This document shows, one piece after another, positions 36,297-44,365 of a stretch of 64,000 nt of DNA. The stretch comes from JAPPHA01 sp964291635 (GTDB lineage: Bacteria > Pseudomonadota > Alphaproteobacteria > Rhodobacterales > Rhodobacteraceae): positions 1 to 64,000 of the forward strand of contig OZ219890.1 in assembly GCA_964291635.2 (NCBI GenBank), given 5' to 3'. A program made the translations under genes and the position numbers. Under the pieces are notes generated by a model. It did not search any database and was not told the DNA's origin. It saw nothing but the letters and a program-made list of their open reading frames with translations. The stretch's first letter is position 1, and each line of letters starts with the position of its first letter.

Positions 36297-36501
36297 GTAC
36301 CTGGAGCGGCTTTGTCATGGTCTTCAGCCTGACCTTCAGTCTTGTACACGGTTCCGCACGCCTCATGGGATCTTTTTCCAGATGGACCTCCAGTCCCAGG
36401 CATTCCCTTTTGGCAAACTTGCTCCAGTTTACCTGCCAAGGAAGGGTTCGTGTCTTGATCGCGTTTCAGGTGTTGTGCCGGCGGGGGGCACCCGATGGCC
36501 T

Positions 36502-37071
36502 TCAATCGAGCTTACCGGCTGCAGGCTGGACTGCCAACTCAAGGGCGTCAAGGAAAGCACGCCCGATCAGATCCATTTTACGCACCAACTCGATTCGCGG
36601 CACAGCCTGGTTCATTTCGTCTGCCGACAACACTTCTCCCAAGAGGCCGCAATCGTCCGCGAGCGTAATGACGCGACATCTCTCGGGTCCGGAATTGCCG
36701 AGTTCAGCAAAACCGCCTTTATCCGTCCGGTCAGCTCACGTTCCGTTTCCTTGCGGACGAGCATGTAGCGCTGCGTCCCGAAAATCCTCAGGTAGCGATC
36801 ATCGTGCACCACCAGGATGCCGTTGTCGAACAACCGCAGCAATGCAGTTTCCCTGATATCATCGGCATGGCGGGTGGCATGTTCAACCCAGAAAAGGGCA
36901 TCATGGGACTCGCTGGACCCGGCGATCTCGGCAAGCATCGGATCGAGCAAAGCGTCCCCGACCGGTGCCGAGCCGATGAGGAAAAGCCGGTCGACATCAG
37001 TATCGATGCGGTTCTCCAGTGCGAGGTCCATCAAAACCGCCCCGCCAAGAGCGTACCGGATCAACCATTTT
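36502..37071 (-). pseudogene. GPP34 (GOLPH3/VPS74-like) protein gene, truncated and frameshifted
   Basis: Minus-strand codons read IRYALGGAVLMDLALENRID, LIGSAPVGDALLDPMLAEIA and LTGRIKAVLLNSAIPDPRDV, the pattern of the bacterial GPP34 family. After DPRDVA (near 36680) one base is missing, and the true C-terminus (VITLADDCGLL then IELVRKMDLIGRA) continues in another frame to a TGA at 36502. The N-terminal 20-30 residues are replaced at 37072 by the Tn3-type repeat, whose translation (RVSFRPLPEST) now fuses to the gene. In eukaryotes the family binds phosphoinositides; bacterial function is unclear. Confidence 0.75.
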
Positions 37072-38033
37072 CGGGTCGATTCCGGTAGGGGGCGAAATGA
37101 CACTCTAAGCATTTTCTCTTCGTCTCTCGTCGCATTCACAGGCAATTGTCCGCGCATTTGATGCTGAGCGCTGCGAGAATGCACATCTATCCGGCTTGTT
37201 TGTGCCGTTTCACGACATCGAGGACAGTATTCTTGCTGATTCCGAGGTCACGGGCGATCCAACGGTAACTTCGTCGCTCGCTGACGGCCTGAAGGACATT
37301 GGGCGCGAGCCTGTCTGATTTTGGCCGCTGTCCTGGTTGGCGGCCGAGCTTCTTTCCCCGCGCCTTTGCCGCAGCCAGCCCCGATTTCACTCGCTCACTG
37401 ATCAAGTCGCGTTCGAATTGAGCGATCCCCGCCAACATTGTGGCCATCATCCGGCCATGTGGCGTATCGAGTTCGAAGGTCATGCCGTTCATTGCGACGA
37501 CCGAGACTTTCCATCCTGCCAGTCGGTGCAGCGTGGCGAGCAGATCCTGTGTCGATCGCCCCCATCGGGAGAACTCGGAGACAAGGACGGCATCGATTTG
37601 CCGCGTCTGTGCGAGATCCATTACCTTTTTGCGTGCGACAAGTTTGGCGGATGCCCCTGGCGCGGTTTCCCTGAATATCCCCGCCACGTCATGGCCGCCT
37701 CGCTCGGCGAAGGACGTCAACTCCGAAACCTGGCGTTCGCAGGACTGGTCCGCGGTGGAACCCCGGTGTAGATGGCCGCCCGCTGTCCCAATTGAACCTC
37801 CCCCGATTTCGGCCTTGCAAGTCATTGATTTATATGACCCGGGATCTGTACCAAACAGACTATCCTCCAACAGGGACGATGAAGAACACTCTTCGCCTTG
37901 GTCGGGTGTCAACGCTCAGGCACATTTCACCATTCGGATGGGCACATATTGATCACAGGGGAAAACAGATGGCCCAGAACAGCGGCCAAAAAACACTAAA
38001 CGTGTTAATTCGCCCCGTACCGGAATCGACCCC
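37072..38033 (-). mobile_element. Small resolvase-bearing element with 38-bp Tn3-type inverted repeats (TIME-like)
   Basis: Left repeat 37072-37109 starts CGGGTCGATTCCGGTAGGGG and ends CTCTAAG. Right repeat 37996-38033, read inward, starts GGGGTCGATTCCGGTACGGG and ends GTTTAG. About 31 of 37 positions match. The 962-bp unit contains only a resolvase-type gene and no transposase, the layout of non-autonomous Tn3-derived elements (TIMEs) that need a transposase in trans. The flanking five bases differ on the two sides (ATTTT, GGTGG), so a target duplication is not visible. The left end disrupts the GPP34 gene. Confidence 0.65.
37187..37791 (-). pseudogene. Serine resolvase/invertase of the TIME-like element, N-terminal frameshift
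   Basis: Most of the protein is clean. The serine-bearing box reads STADQSCERQVSELTSFAER, followed by IDAVLVSEFSRWGRSTQDLL, MNGMTFELDTPHGRMMATML, the E-helix AQFERDLISERVKSGLAAAK and a C-terminal HTH SYRWIARDLGISKNTVLDVV. The first eight or so codons (GQRAAIYT) are in another frame, with a break near 37767 in a GGGG run. A TTG at 37791 is the likely original start. It would resolve cointegrates of the small element. Confidence 0.75.
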
Positions 38034-38126
38034 GGTGGCGCCGGATTCCGGCAATACGGAAAACCGTTCAGTTTGGTTGCTTCCCTGACATCGGTATACT
38101 TTCATGAGCACGGAGGGTGTCGACCC

Positions 38127-38573
38127 ATGAAACTCGCTCACATCAGCCTGGTTGCGCGCGATGCGGACCGGCTTGCCGCCTTTTACAGGGATGTCTTCGG
38201 TTGTGAGAATCATCGGGTGCCTGTCGTCTTGTTGAACGCGAGGGTATCGCGTGGCAATGGATTGCCGAATTCCGAGATTTATTCGATCTGGCTAAAGTTT
38301 CCCAATCTTGAGCAGCCATTCCTTGAAATACATCAATACAAAGTCACCCATGACAGACCACAGCCAAGGGTAAATGAACCCGGGTTTGCCCATCTCTCAT
38401 TCGAGACGGATGACATAAATGCCGCGCTGGCGGCTACCATAGATGCCGGTGGCGCACCGCTCGGTGAGGTCACGGATTTCGGGTCTGATGACAGCCCCTT
38501 CCTGATTGTCTACTTGCGCGACCCGGAGGGAAACATTCTCGAGCTTGAACAGCCCAAAAAACCGAAACTATAA
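38127..38573 (+). CDS. VOC-family (glyoxalase/bleomycin-resistance fold) protein
   Basis: A 148-residue small enzyme or binding protein. The start at 38127 follows GGAGGG by about ten bases. KLAHISLVARDADRLAAFYR is the standard first beta-alpha-beta module, with a metal-type His at residue 4. PGFAHLSFETDDINAALAAT and YLRDPEGNILELEQP give the second module with His and Glu. Glyoxalase, dioxygenase or resistance functions are all possible. It lies between two transposon-type ends (38033 and 38980), suggesting carriage as a passenger. Confidence 0.8.
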   Translation: MKLAHISLVARDADRLAAFYRDVFGCENHRVPVVLLNARVSRGNGLPNSEIYSIWLKFPNLEQPFLEIHQYKVTHDRPQPRVNEPGFAHLSFETDDINAALAATIDAGGAPLGEVTDFGSDDSPFLIVYLRDPEGNILELEQPKKPKL

Positions 38574-38886
38574 TGTGCTCGGAAAATTGCATTCACCCAA
38601 GTTGATATTGCACTATTGAAATCGCGTGCGCATGGCGGCGGATGCGTGTGGCATTGAATTAGACCGCCTCAAAACAGCTGTTTGCTTGGCGGGTCACAGA
38701 ACAACTGGCCCTGCCCGTTTCCGATCCTCTCGGTATTCGAAGACACCCTCTCTCGTCGCGCTGAGCACCTATCGCGCGTGCAAACATTCGCGCGCGCGGC
38801 CGTCAACGCCGCCATAACAGGATCGCCCTCGATGGGATGGATAGATCTCAAATCTCTGCGGCTTGACCTGCAGCACATGTCAAACT
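38574..38886. other. Gene-free stretch after the VOC gene
   Basis: About 310 bases without a supported gene. The plus-strand frame ending at 38888 (LSRRAEHLSRVQTFARAAVN near its middle) has a protein-like composition but no recognisable domain and runs directly into the repeat at 38887. Confidence 0.3.
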
Positions 38887-38980
38887 AGGCACCGGCACAT
38901 GGCGAAAGCCGCCGGCAAACTGCGACTCCCCACACCTACGGCAGGGCGCGCCTCTCCCCGACTCTACCGGAATCGACCCC
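38887..38980. repeat. 94-bp inverted repeat flanking the Septu-like genes, left copy
   Basis: Runs from AGGCACCGGCACATGGCGAA to CGGAATCGACCCC. It matches the reverse complement of 42001-42098 with about five mismatches and one 4-base gap. Its inner 14 bases (GGGGTCGATTCCGG on the minus strand) equal the first bases of the Tn3-type repeats at 37072 and 38033, so this is probably the end of a related element lying to the left. Confidence 0.85.
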
Positions 38981-39103
38981 AACATGAAAAATTGTTTGGT
39001 CTTGCGTTTCCCTTTTCGGAACCCATAGAACACCACGGTGAGTCGTGTACAGAATGGCTACCAGTCGATCCCTGTCCGGGAAACGGTTGATTGTGAGATA
39101 GGC

Positions 39104-39474
39104 ATGAAACGAGGAACAGGCGATGTGCTCGTCTACTCCAGGGTTTCGACACCGGATCACGACATCTCCTGGCGGGTCGGGCGTCTCAGGCAGGAAGGTG
39201 CCGTCCGCGTGTTCGAGGATGTCGTCTGCGGAATGACCTTCGTCCGGCCAGGTCTCGCTGCACTGCTCGACTTTGCCCGCCCCAGCGCACCCTCGCCGTA
39301 AAACGGCTTGATCGTATCGGGCGTTCGCTCAGGGAACTTCTTAAGATTGGCGACACGCCGAAAGAGATCAATCTGATCAGCCTCGAAGAAGATCTCGACA
39401 CCACTTCGTCGGCCGGCGAACTGGTGTATCATGTGTTTGCGCAGAAGCACCCGGCCACATCGATTTTTGTCTAA
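39104..39474 (+). pseudogene. Resolvase remnant upstream of the Septu-like genes
   Basis: The first part reads GDVLVYSRVSTPDHDISWRV and VRVFEDVVCGMTFVRPGLAA, a serine resolvase N-terminus. After about 39285 the frame changes to TLAVKRLDRIGRSLRELLKI and DLDTTSSAGELVYHVFAQ, and the DNA-binding domain is missing. Both truncation and frameshift make it inactive. It lies inside the inverted repeats around the defence pair and may be the recombinase that once moved them. Confidence 0.7.
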
Positions 39475-39533
39475 TCCGACATTCGACAATCGAATTGCAT
39501 GAAGATCACGTAGCGCTTAACTGATGATGCGGG

Positions 39534-41171
39534 TTGTCATCTGGTTTCCGAGTACTTTCCTGGAAAATTCGCGCTCTCGGCGACAGTTTAGCGCAGGAAA
39601 GAGTATCAACAAGTGAAAAGTTAACTTTTCAAGACAGCAATATCGAGGTGACCTTGGAATTTGAAATCGTTGGATTCAGGCAATTCTCGAGGTCGGGTTT
39701 TCCCGAAGCCACCGACATGTGCTTGCTCATACAAGAGAACTGGGACGATTACGGGTTCAAAACACTCTTTAAGCTCGTCTATTTCAACAGCGAGGGTCAA
39801 ATACACAAGCTGGGTGACGTCAAGATTATGAACCTGTCCATGACCGGTGGTTACACCAAGTTTCCGGAAGGAATCAAACTCCGAAGAGACCATGCGTCTC
39901 TGGGTCAGGATCAGGACTACTACGAGAACCTATTTGCGCTAGATGATACGGTGCGCCTCGAAATCCTGGGTGTCCTGAGAGATGTCGTCTGGTCGGAGCA
40001 GATTCTTTCGGAAGTCGAGAAGAAGAAGGCATTCAAGAAATCTCTGTGCAGGTCGGTTCGGCAACGTGACTTGAGGCTGTTCTCGTCAATCTTGCGTGAT
40101 CAGGCAAAGCTGACCAAGTTCGAATTCGACTACGAATTTCCCGGAGAATGCAACACGGTGCTTCGAGTTCAAGTCATGCCGCACTCCATTCCCCCAACCA
40201 ATATCCATGTCGTAATAGGGAGAAACGGCGTCGGGAAGTCAAGAATGCTGAACTCGATGAGCCGGTTGCTTGTCACCGGGCCTGACAGACGCCGGGGCAA
40301 ATTAACCTTCTACTCCGAAGGGGAAGAGAGTACCGCCATAGACGGGTTTTCCAGCATAGTTACTGTTGCCTTCAGCGCATTTGATGAATTTGACACCTTG
40401 AACCAGAAGGATGGAACGAGGTCCGGAATTAAACACAGTTACATTGGATTGAAGAAGACCGCCGGGTCAACGGGGCAAAAACCGAGTGTTCAAAACAAGT
40501 CATCCAACGATTTGAAGCATGAATTCGTCGCTAGCGTCGGAAACTGCCTGAGCAGCGTAAAGGCCTCAAGATGGGTTCGGGCGATGCGGATCCTTGAGTC
40601 TGATCCAATGTTCTCGGCCTGGAAGATATCGGAACTCGATCAGCTGCCACCGAATGAAGTCGAGCATAATGCAGAAATGGTGTTTAGCGATGCGAGCTCG
40701 GGCCACAAGATTGTTCTCTTGTCTGTCACCCGGCTTGTCGAATTGGTAGGTGAGCGGACTCTGGTCCTTGTGGATGAGCCGGAATCGCACCTCCATCCTC
40801 CCCTGGCGGCTTCATTTGTCAGAACCTTGTCGGATCTTCTCACCAGCCGCAATGGAGTGGCGTTGTTGGCGACACATTCGCCAGTCATCCTGCAGGAAGT
40901 GCCGAAAGAGTGTGTTTCTCTGTTTTTCCGTTTTGGAGATACCGTCAAAATAGAAAGGCCCGAGTTCGAAACATTCGCAGGAAATCTCGGCCGAATAACG
41001 CGGAACGTGTTCGGAGTCGAAGTGGGCGACAGCGGCTTCCACAATTTGATCGCCGAGTTCGCTAAGGAATCCCTCTCGTTTGATGAATTGGACAGCAGGT
41101 TCGGAGGTCAGCTCGGAGCGGAAGGCCGGGCATTGGCACGTTCGATCCTGCGGAGTCCCGAGAGTGATTAG
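39534..41171 (+). CDS. AAA/ABC-type ATPase, Septu-like (PtuA-like)
   Basis: A 545-residue ATPase from a TTG at 39534. After a variable N-terminus (about 1-220, FALDDTVRLEILGVLRDVVW), Walker A is HVVIGRNGVGKS near residue 230. A signature-like FSDASSGHKIVLLSVTRLVE precedes Walker B TLVLVDEPESHLHPPLAASF near 410, and ALLATHSPVILQEVP gives the switch histidine. This architecture, with an HNH nuclease encoded directly after it, is that of Septu systems, in which the ATPase holds and controls the nuclease until phage infection. Lower GC than the neighbours indicates recent transfer. The start codon is uncertain. Confidence 0.75.
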   Translation: MSSGFRVLSWKIRALGDSLAQERVSTSEKLTFQDSNIEVTLEFEIVGFRQFSRSGFPEATDMCLLIQENWDDYGFKTLFKLVYFNSEGQIHKLGDVKIMNLSMTGGYTKFPEGIKLRRDHASLGQDQDYYENLFALDDTVRLEILGVLRDVVWSEQILSEVEKKKAFKKSLCRSVRQRDLRLFSSILRDQAKLTKFEFDYEFPGECNTVLRVQVMPHSIPPTNIHVVIGRNGVGKSRMLNSMSRLLVTGPDRRRGKLTFYSEGEESTAIDGFSSIVTVAFSAFDEFDTLNQKDGTRSGIKHSYIGLKKTAGSTGQKPSVQNKSSNDLKHEFVASVGNCLSSVKASRWVRAMRILESDPMFSAWKISELDQLPPNEVEHNAEMVFSDASSGHKIVLLSVTRLVELVGERTLVLVDEPESHLHPPLAASFVRTLSDLLTSRNGVALLATHSPVILQEVPKECVSLFFRFGDTVKIERPEFETFAGNLGRITRNVFGVEVGDSGFHNLIAEFAKESLSFDELDSRFGGQLGAEGRALARSILRSPESD

Positions 41172-42000
41172 TATTGACTGTCCGGACGTCGACTTCAGAG
41201 CATTCTATCAGCGGACAGTTTCGCGAACGACGGACAACGCTCTCCGAAAACGCCTCTCCGACGAAACTGACCGTGTCGTCATGCGCTCCGATTCCTATGT
41301 TGAACTTGCTGGAACTGCGAGCCTGCATGAGTTCCACGAGGACGCGCCTCTCCACGCAGAACCGGACGAACTGGAGAGAGTATACGACCGCGTCCTCGTC
41401 AATGGAGGAGAACGTTCAACTTACGATCGCGTAAGAGCCAGCGCTAGGCTTCAAATTTGTCCTATGTGCGCGGCGCGGTTCGTAAAGACCGTAGATCACC
41501 TCCTTCCGAAATCCGTCTTCCCTGAACTGGCCGCCTTTGAAAGGAACCTTGTCCCTTGCTGCTCGGACTGCAACAAGACCAAGGATGACAGCCATCCGAA
41601 CGATGCGGAGAGTCAGTTCTTCCATCCGTATTTCGACAATTGGGAGAAATGGGAATTCCTGCTCGCCGATGTCAGCATCAACGGAGCCGTCAATGTCAAT
41701 TTCCGTGTCTTCCAGGCAAATGGGATGCCGGAGCTGGAGTTTGGCAGGGCAAGGTTTCACTTTGATGCTCTGGAACTGGGAACGCTCTATTCCGGTCTCA
41801 GTGCCGTTGAACTTGTTGATCAGAAGGGGGCTTTTTCAGATCACTTCGCTGACGGCGTGAAGTCGTTACGGGATGAATTGACGTTCCTCGCAAACAGCGC
41901 TGCCCAAAGGCACCTCAACAATTGGCGAGCTGCCCTGTACAGAGGGTTGGCTGCCTGTGATGAGTTCGTTGAGGGTGGGTTCAAACTGATTCCCGAGTAG
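41164..42000 (+). CDS. HNH endonuclease, Septu-like (PtuB-like)
   Basis: A 278-residue protein from the GTG at 41164, overlapping the ATPase stop by 8 bases. The zinc-finger HNH core is at residues of about 98-145: ICPMCAARFVKTVDHLLPKS and VPCCSDCNKTKDD, with two CxxC pairs, the catalytic DH and Asn. The C-terminal half is helical and specific to this group. In Septu, PtuB is the effector nuclease. Its TAG stop directly abuts the right inverted repeat at 42001, so the pair fits exactly inside the repeats. Confidence 0.78.
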   Translation: MISIDCPDVDFRAFYQRTVSRTTDNALRKRLSDETDRVVMRSDSYVELAGTASLHEFHEDAPLHAEPDELERVYDRVLVNGGERSTYDRVRASARLQICPMCAARFVKTVDHLLPKSVFPELAAFERNLVPCCSDCNKTKDDSHPNDAESQFFHPYFDNWEKWEFLLADVSINGAVNVNFRVFQANGMPELEFGRARFHFDALELGTLYSGLSAVELVDQKGAFSDHFADGVKSLRDELTFLANSAAQRHLNNWRAALYRGLAACDEFVEGGFKLIPE

Positions 42001-42098
42001 CGGGTCGATTCCGGGGAGTAGCGTCGGGGAGAGGCGCGCCCTGCGGTAGGTGTGGGGAGTAGCAGTTTGCCGGCGGCTTTCGCTCTGTGCCGGTGCCT
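42001..42098. repeat. 98-bp inverted repeat flanking the Septu-like genes, right copy
   Basis: Begins CGGGTCGATTCCGGGGAGTA and ends GTGCCGGTGCCT. It is the inverted counterpart of 38887-38980 with a four-base insertion (GGAG) and about five substitutions. Its first 14 bases match the Tn3-type terminal repeats, with the implied element to the right. Confidence 0.85.
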
Positions 42099-42140
42099 CA
42101 GTCCTCACCATGGCCACGTTTCCTCGTCCCCGCTCATCAA

Positions 42141-42170
42141 ACCGGGCGTGCGGATTTCCCGCACCCTATG
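42141..42170. other. Hairpin resembling group II intron or IS91-type debris
   Basis: GTGCGG (42148-42153) pairs with CCGCAC (42159-42164) around ATTTC, within CATCAAACCGGGCG on the left. Sequences of this kind are common near group II intron reverse transcriptases and in IS91-type element ends. Only the scar is present, so the assignment is tentative. Confidence 0.3.
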
Positions 42171-42282
42171 TTTCTAACAACATAGGATGCGGTATGTGGC
42201 GATCTCAACTATGTGGCGAAGTCTGTCGAAATCCCTGAACGGAAGGGAATTGTCGATCAGGATCGCCACATAGTCAGGGCTC

Positions 42283-42751
42283 TTACAACGCCGCGAGAAA
42301 GGCCATGAGTTCGCGGTCGGCATGCCAGTTCGGCGTGTCGATTTGTTCCGGGTTCTTTTCGTCTCTGGCACATGTCTGCAAGGCCTTCGCCTTCATTTCG
42401 AGATCCACTTCTGCATAGCGGTTGGTTGTGGACAGGGATACGTGACCCAGCCACGCCCGGATCGTGTTGATGTCAGCGCCGGCGCGAAGAAGATGGACGG
42501 CTGTGGCATGCCGCACCGTATGAGGGCTGACCCGTTTGTCGCACAGAGAGGGCATGGTTTCGGCGGCCTTCTTCGCGGTTCGGACGACGAGTCCATGAAC
42601 GCCGTAGCGGGTAATCGGACGCCCGTGGACATTCAGGAAGACGGGCACGTCACGCGGGCCGTCGATTCGGGGTCCGAGCAATTCGCGAAGCCTGTCAGCG
42701 GTGTGGCGCCAAAGGGGGCAGGTCCGGGTCTTGCGCCCTTTTCCATCGAGT
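42283..42751 (-). pseudogene. Tyrosine recombinase C-terminal fragment
   Basis: Open minus-strand codons run from the repeat boundary at about 42752 to a TAA at 42283. They read TRTCPLWRHTADRLRELLGP, the H-x-x-R box SPHTVRHATAVHLLRAGADI, and GHVSLSTTNRYAEVDLEMKA with the catalytic tyrosine. The first arginine and N-terminal domain are missing, cut off by repeat copy P. The sequence resembles the recombinases of RIT (recombinase-in-trio) elements. Inactive remnant. Confidence 0.7.
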
Positions 42752-42984
42752 CAGCCCAAACGGACCGAAGCTGCACAAATGATCAGCACGGAGAACAGAA
42801 TGTCATTAGCTTTTTAATTCTTTCGACTACAAGGCCCTGCAAATGCAGAGTCTTTGCCACTTTGGGCGTCATTTTGAGTACATCCATGATGACAGATTGC
42901 ATGAACATCACATCATCGCTTTCCAATGTTCATTTAGGGTCGTTTCCGCCTTAATGCACACCAAACGCCGGAAGCATATCCAAA

Positions 42985-43580
42985 ATGAACAGATCTACCG
43001 CCCGCATCAGCTATGCCAGGGTCTCGACACCGGAACAGAACCCCGAAGCCCAGATCGCGCGCTTGAGGCCGCAGGATGTACCATGATCCGGACCGAAACC
43101 GGCAGCGGCTCCAGTCTCGAGAGCCGTCCCGAACTTGGGACCATCCTCGATTTCATCCATCCGGACGAGACACTGGTGGTCACGCGCATCGACCGCCTGG
43201 CACGTTCCATGAAGGATCTTCAGGTCATTGTCGCGAAGCTCAGGAAGAGAGGTGCCAATATCGCCGCAACCGATCAGCCCGTGGACACCTCGACCGCTAC
43301 CGGCAAGGCGTTTTTCGACATGCTTGGCATCTTTGCCGAGTTCGAGACCAACCTGCGCCGCGAGCGGCAGGCCGGGGGAATTGCCATGGCCAAGCAAATG
43401 GACACTTATCGCGGACGCCCGCCGAAGATCGATATGGATGCAATCAGGGATCGTATTGCAGAAGGCCAGTCACCGACCAGAATCGCTCGCGAGATGGGGG
43501 TCTCACGCGGAACCGTGTATAAGGCCAAAGGCAAGGCTGTTGGAGAGCATGACAATGCCGGTGTCGGTCAAAGCGCGTGA
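42985..43580 (+). pseudogene. Serine resolvase, one frameshift
   Basis: The N-terminus from the ATG at 42985 reads TARISYARVSTPEQNPEAQI with the catalytic serine. One C is missing near 43062, and the protein continues in the next frame as LEAAGCTMIRTETGSGSSLE, VVTRIDRLARSMKDLQVIVA, DTSTATGKAFFDMLGIFAEF, and the HTH SPTRIAREMGVSRGTVYKA. Otherwise complete (about 198 residues). An upstream inverted pair GTTCATTT (42928) and AAATGAAC (42983) may be part of its recombination site. It is closely related to the fragment at 52888. Confidence 0.75.
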
Positions 43581-43676
43581 GCAACCCGGGAGATCTCGCC
43601 CCGTAAACGTCACAAAACCCGCAGTATGTTCTCCGTGTGTTCTTCAAGATGTCCATATATATTCGGTCCGTTTAGG
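43577..43676 (-). repeat. About 100-bp dispersed inverted repeat, copy Q
   Basis: The reverse complement carries TAAACGGACCGAAT, GGACATCTTGAAGAACACACGG and TGACGTTTACGGGGC, matching copy R (36191-36296) along its length. It starts within the stop codon of the resolvase gene. With R it could delimit a composite element of 7.5 kb. Confidence 0.75.
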
Positions 43677-43701
43677 CCCAAATGCGCTTGTTTCTCGGAG
43701 A

Positions 43702-43730
43702 TTGTATAACAAACGTTTGTTCGCTATCGT
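43702..43730 (+). promoter_or_regulatory. Promoter with ACAAACGTTTGT operator in the spacer (site 1)
   Basis: -35 TTGTAT (43702-43707), a 17-base spacer, -10 TATCGT (43725-43730). The perfect palindrome ACAAACGTTTGT (43709-43720) fills the spacer, so a bound repressor would block RNA polymerase. Downstream is a small plus-strand frame (43864) and then the protease gene (44366). The region 43695-43780 is an inverted near-copy of 47370-47450, which contains site 2. Confidence 0.7.
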
Positions 43731-43863
43731 TGCTGCACTGGTGCGGACCTGTCTGATCGGGACCGAACCCGGCCAAACCGGCGGGGAAGGAGTCAGGAGA
43801 CGCTTTCCCCGCAAAAAACCGGAACCGCATTCCGCGCCGAGATGGGCATGCAACGGGGGGAGC

Positions 43864-44139
43864 ATGACATGCAACATGGCAGCAGCACCGGAGCGGAGGC
43901 CTTCGTGTCTTGCAAGGCTGGCAAGGACGGGCCGCTGGACGACGAGCCTGGTGCTCTCGCAAAGCATCGACAAAGGGGTAGGGGGCGTGACTCCCTGTAG
44001 GGACGAGGCCAAGGTGACTGCTCACGTTAGAGGGGTCGCTCGCGCCTTCACCAACATGATCGAGATCCTCTACGTTTCCGTGCACCACGCGTGTCGCAAC
44101 GCCACGCGCTGGCGCAATGCCCTGATGGCCCTGCGATAG
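43864..44139 (+). CDS. Possible small protein downstream of operator site 1
   Basis: A 91-codon frame starting MTCNMAAAPERRPSCLARLA, preceded by GGGGGGAG. Its first 20 codons are similar to a 24-codon minus-strand frame at 47216-47290 (MTCIMEAAPERCPCAFC), and the two lie downstream of near-identical operator-promoters. The similarity extends across the promoter and frame start, so it may reflect simple DNA duplication. The rest of the frame shows no domain. Weak support as a gene. Confidence 0.3.
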   Translation: MTCNMAAAPERRPSCLARLARTGRWTTSLVLSQSIDKGVGGVTPCRDEAKVTAHVRGVARAFTNMIEILYVSVHHACRNATRWRNALMALR

Positions 44140-44365
44140 TGGTTGCCGGAATGCTGGAAGCGCTGAAGGGCTTTTGGCGCCTCGAGGCATACAAGCTGTC
44201 GCCGTTCCTGAAGGTTGCACCGGTGAACCATCGCGACGGATCGAAAATAGACCACGCCGTCGACCGTCAGGCGAGGGCGGCCCAATGTTTCAAACCGTGG
44301 CGCCTCCCAGGCAAAATTCAACATCGGTCGGGACATCCCTCGGAAACTCAAAGGAGGGCCTAACC

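Larger units (their letters stand above)
42754..43676 (+). mobile_element. Small resolvase-bearing element with GGACCGAA-type inverted ends
   Basis: Left end GCCCAAACGGACCGAAGCTG (from 42754) and right end, read inward from 43676, GCCTAAACGGACCGAATATA enclose about 920 bp. This includes a single resolvase gene. The left end interrupts the tyrosine recombinase fragment. The right end extends as an about 100-bp match to copy R at 36191-36296. No transposase is present. The ends differ from the Tn3-type set, so this is a second family of small resolvase element. Confidence 0.55.

Noticed and set aside
36259..36768. A 169-codon plus-strand open frame
   Set aside because: It overlaps the minus-strand GPP34 remnant and repeat R, and its translation has no pattern.
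22776..38033. Tn3-type ends at 22776 and 38033 as the two ends of one 15-kb transposon
   Set aside because: The right repeat matches the one at 37072 better than that at 22776, and there is no Tn3 transposase or matching 5-bp duplication.
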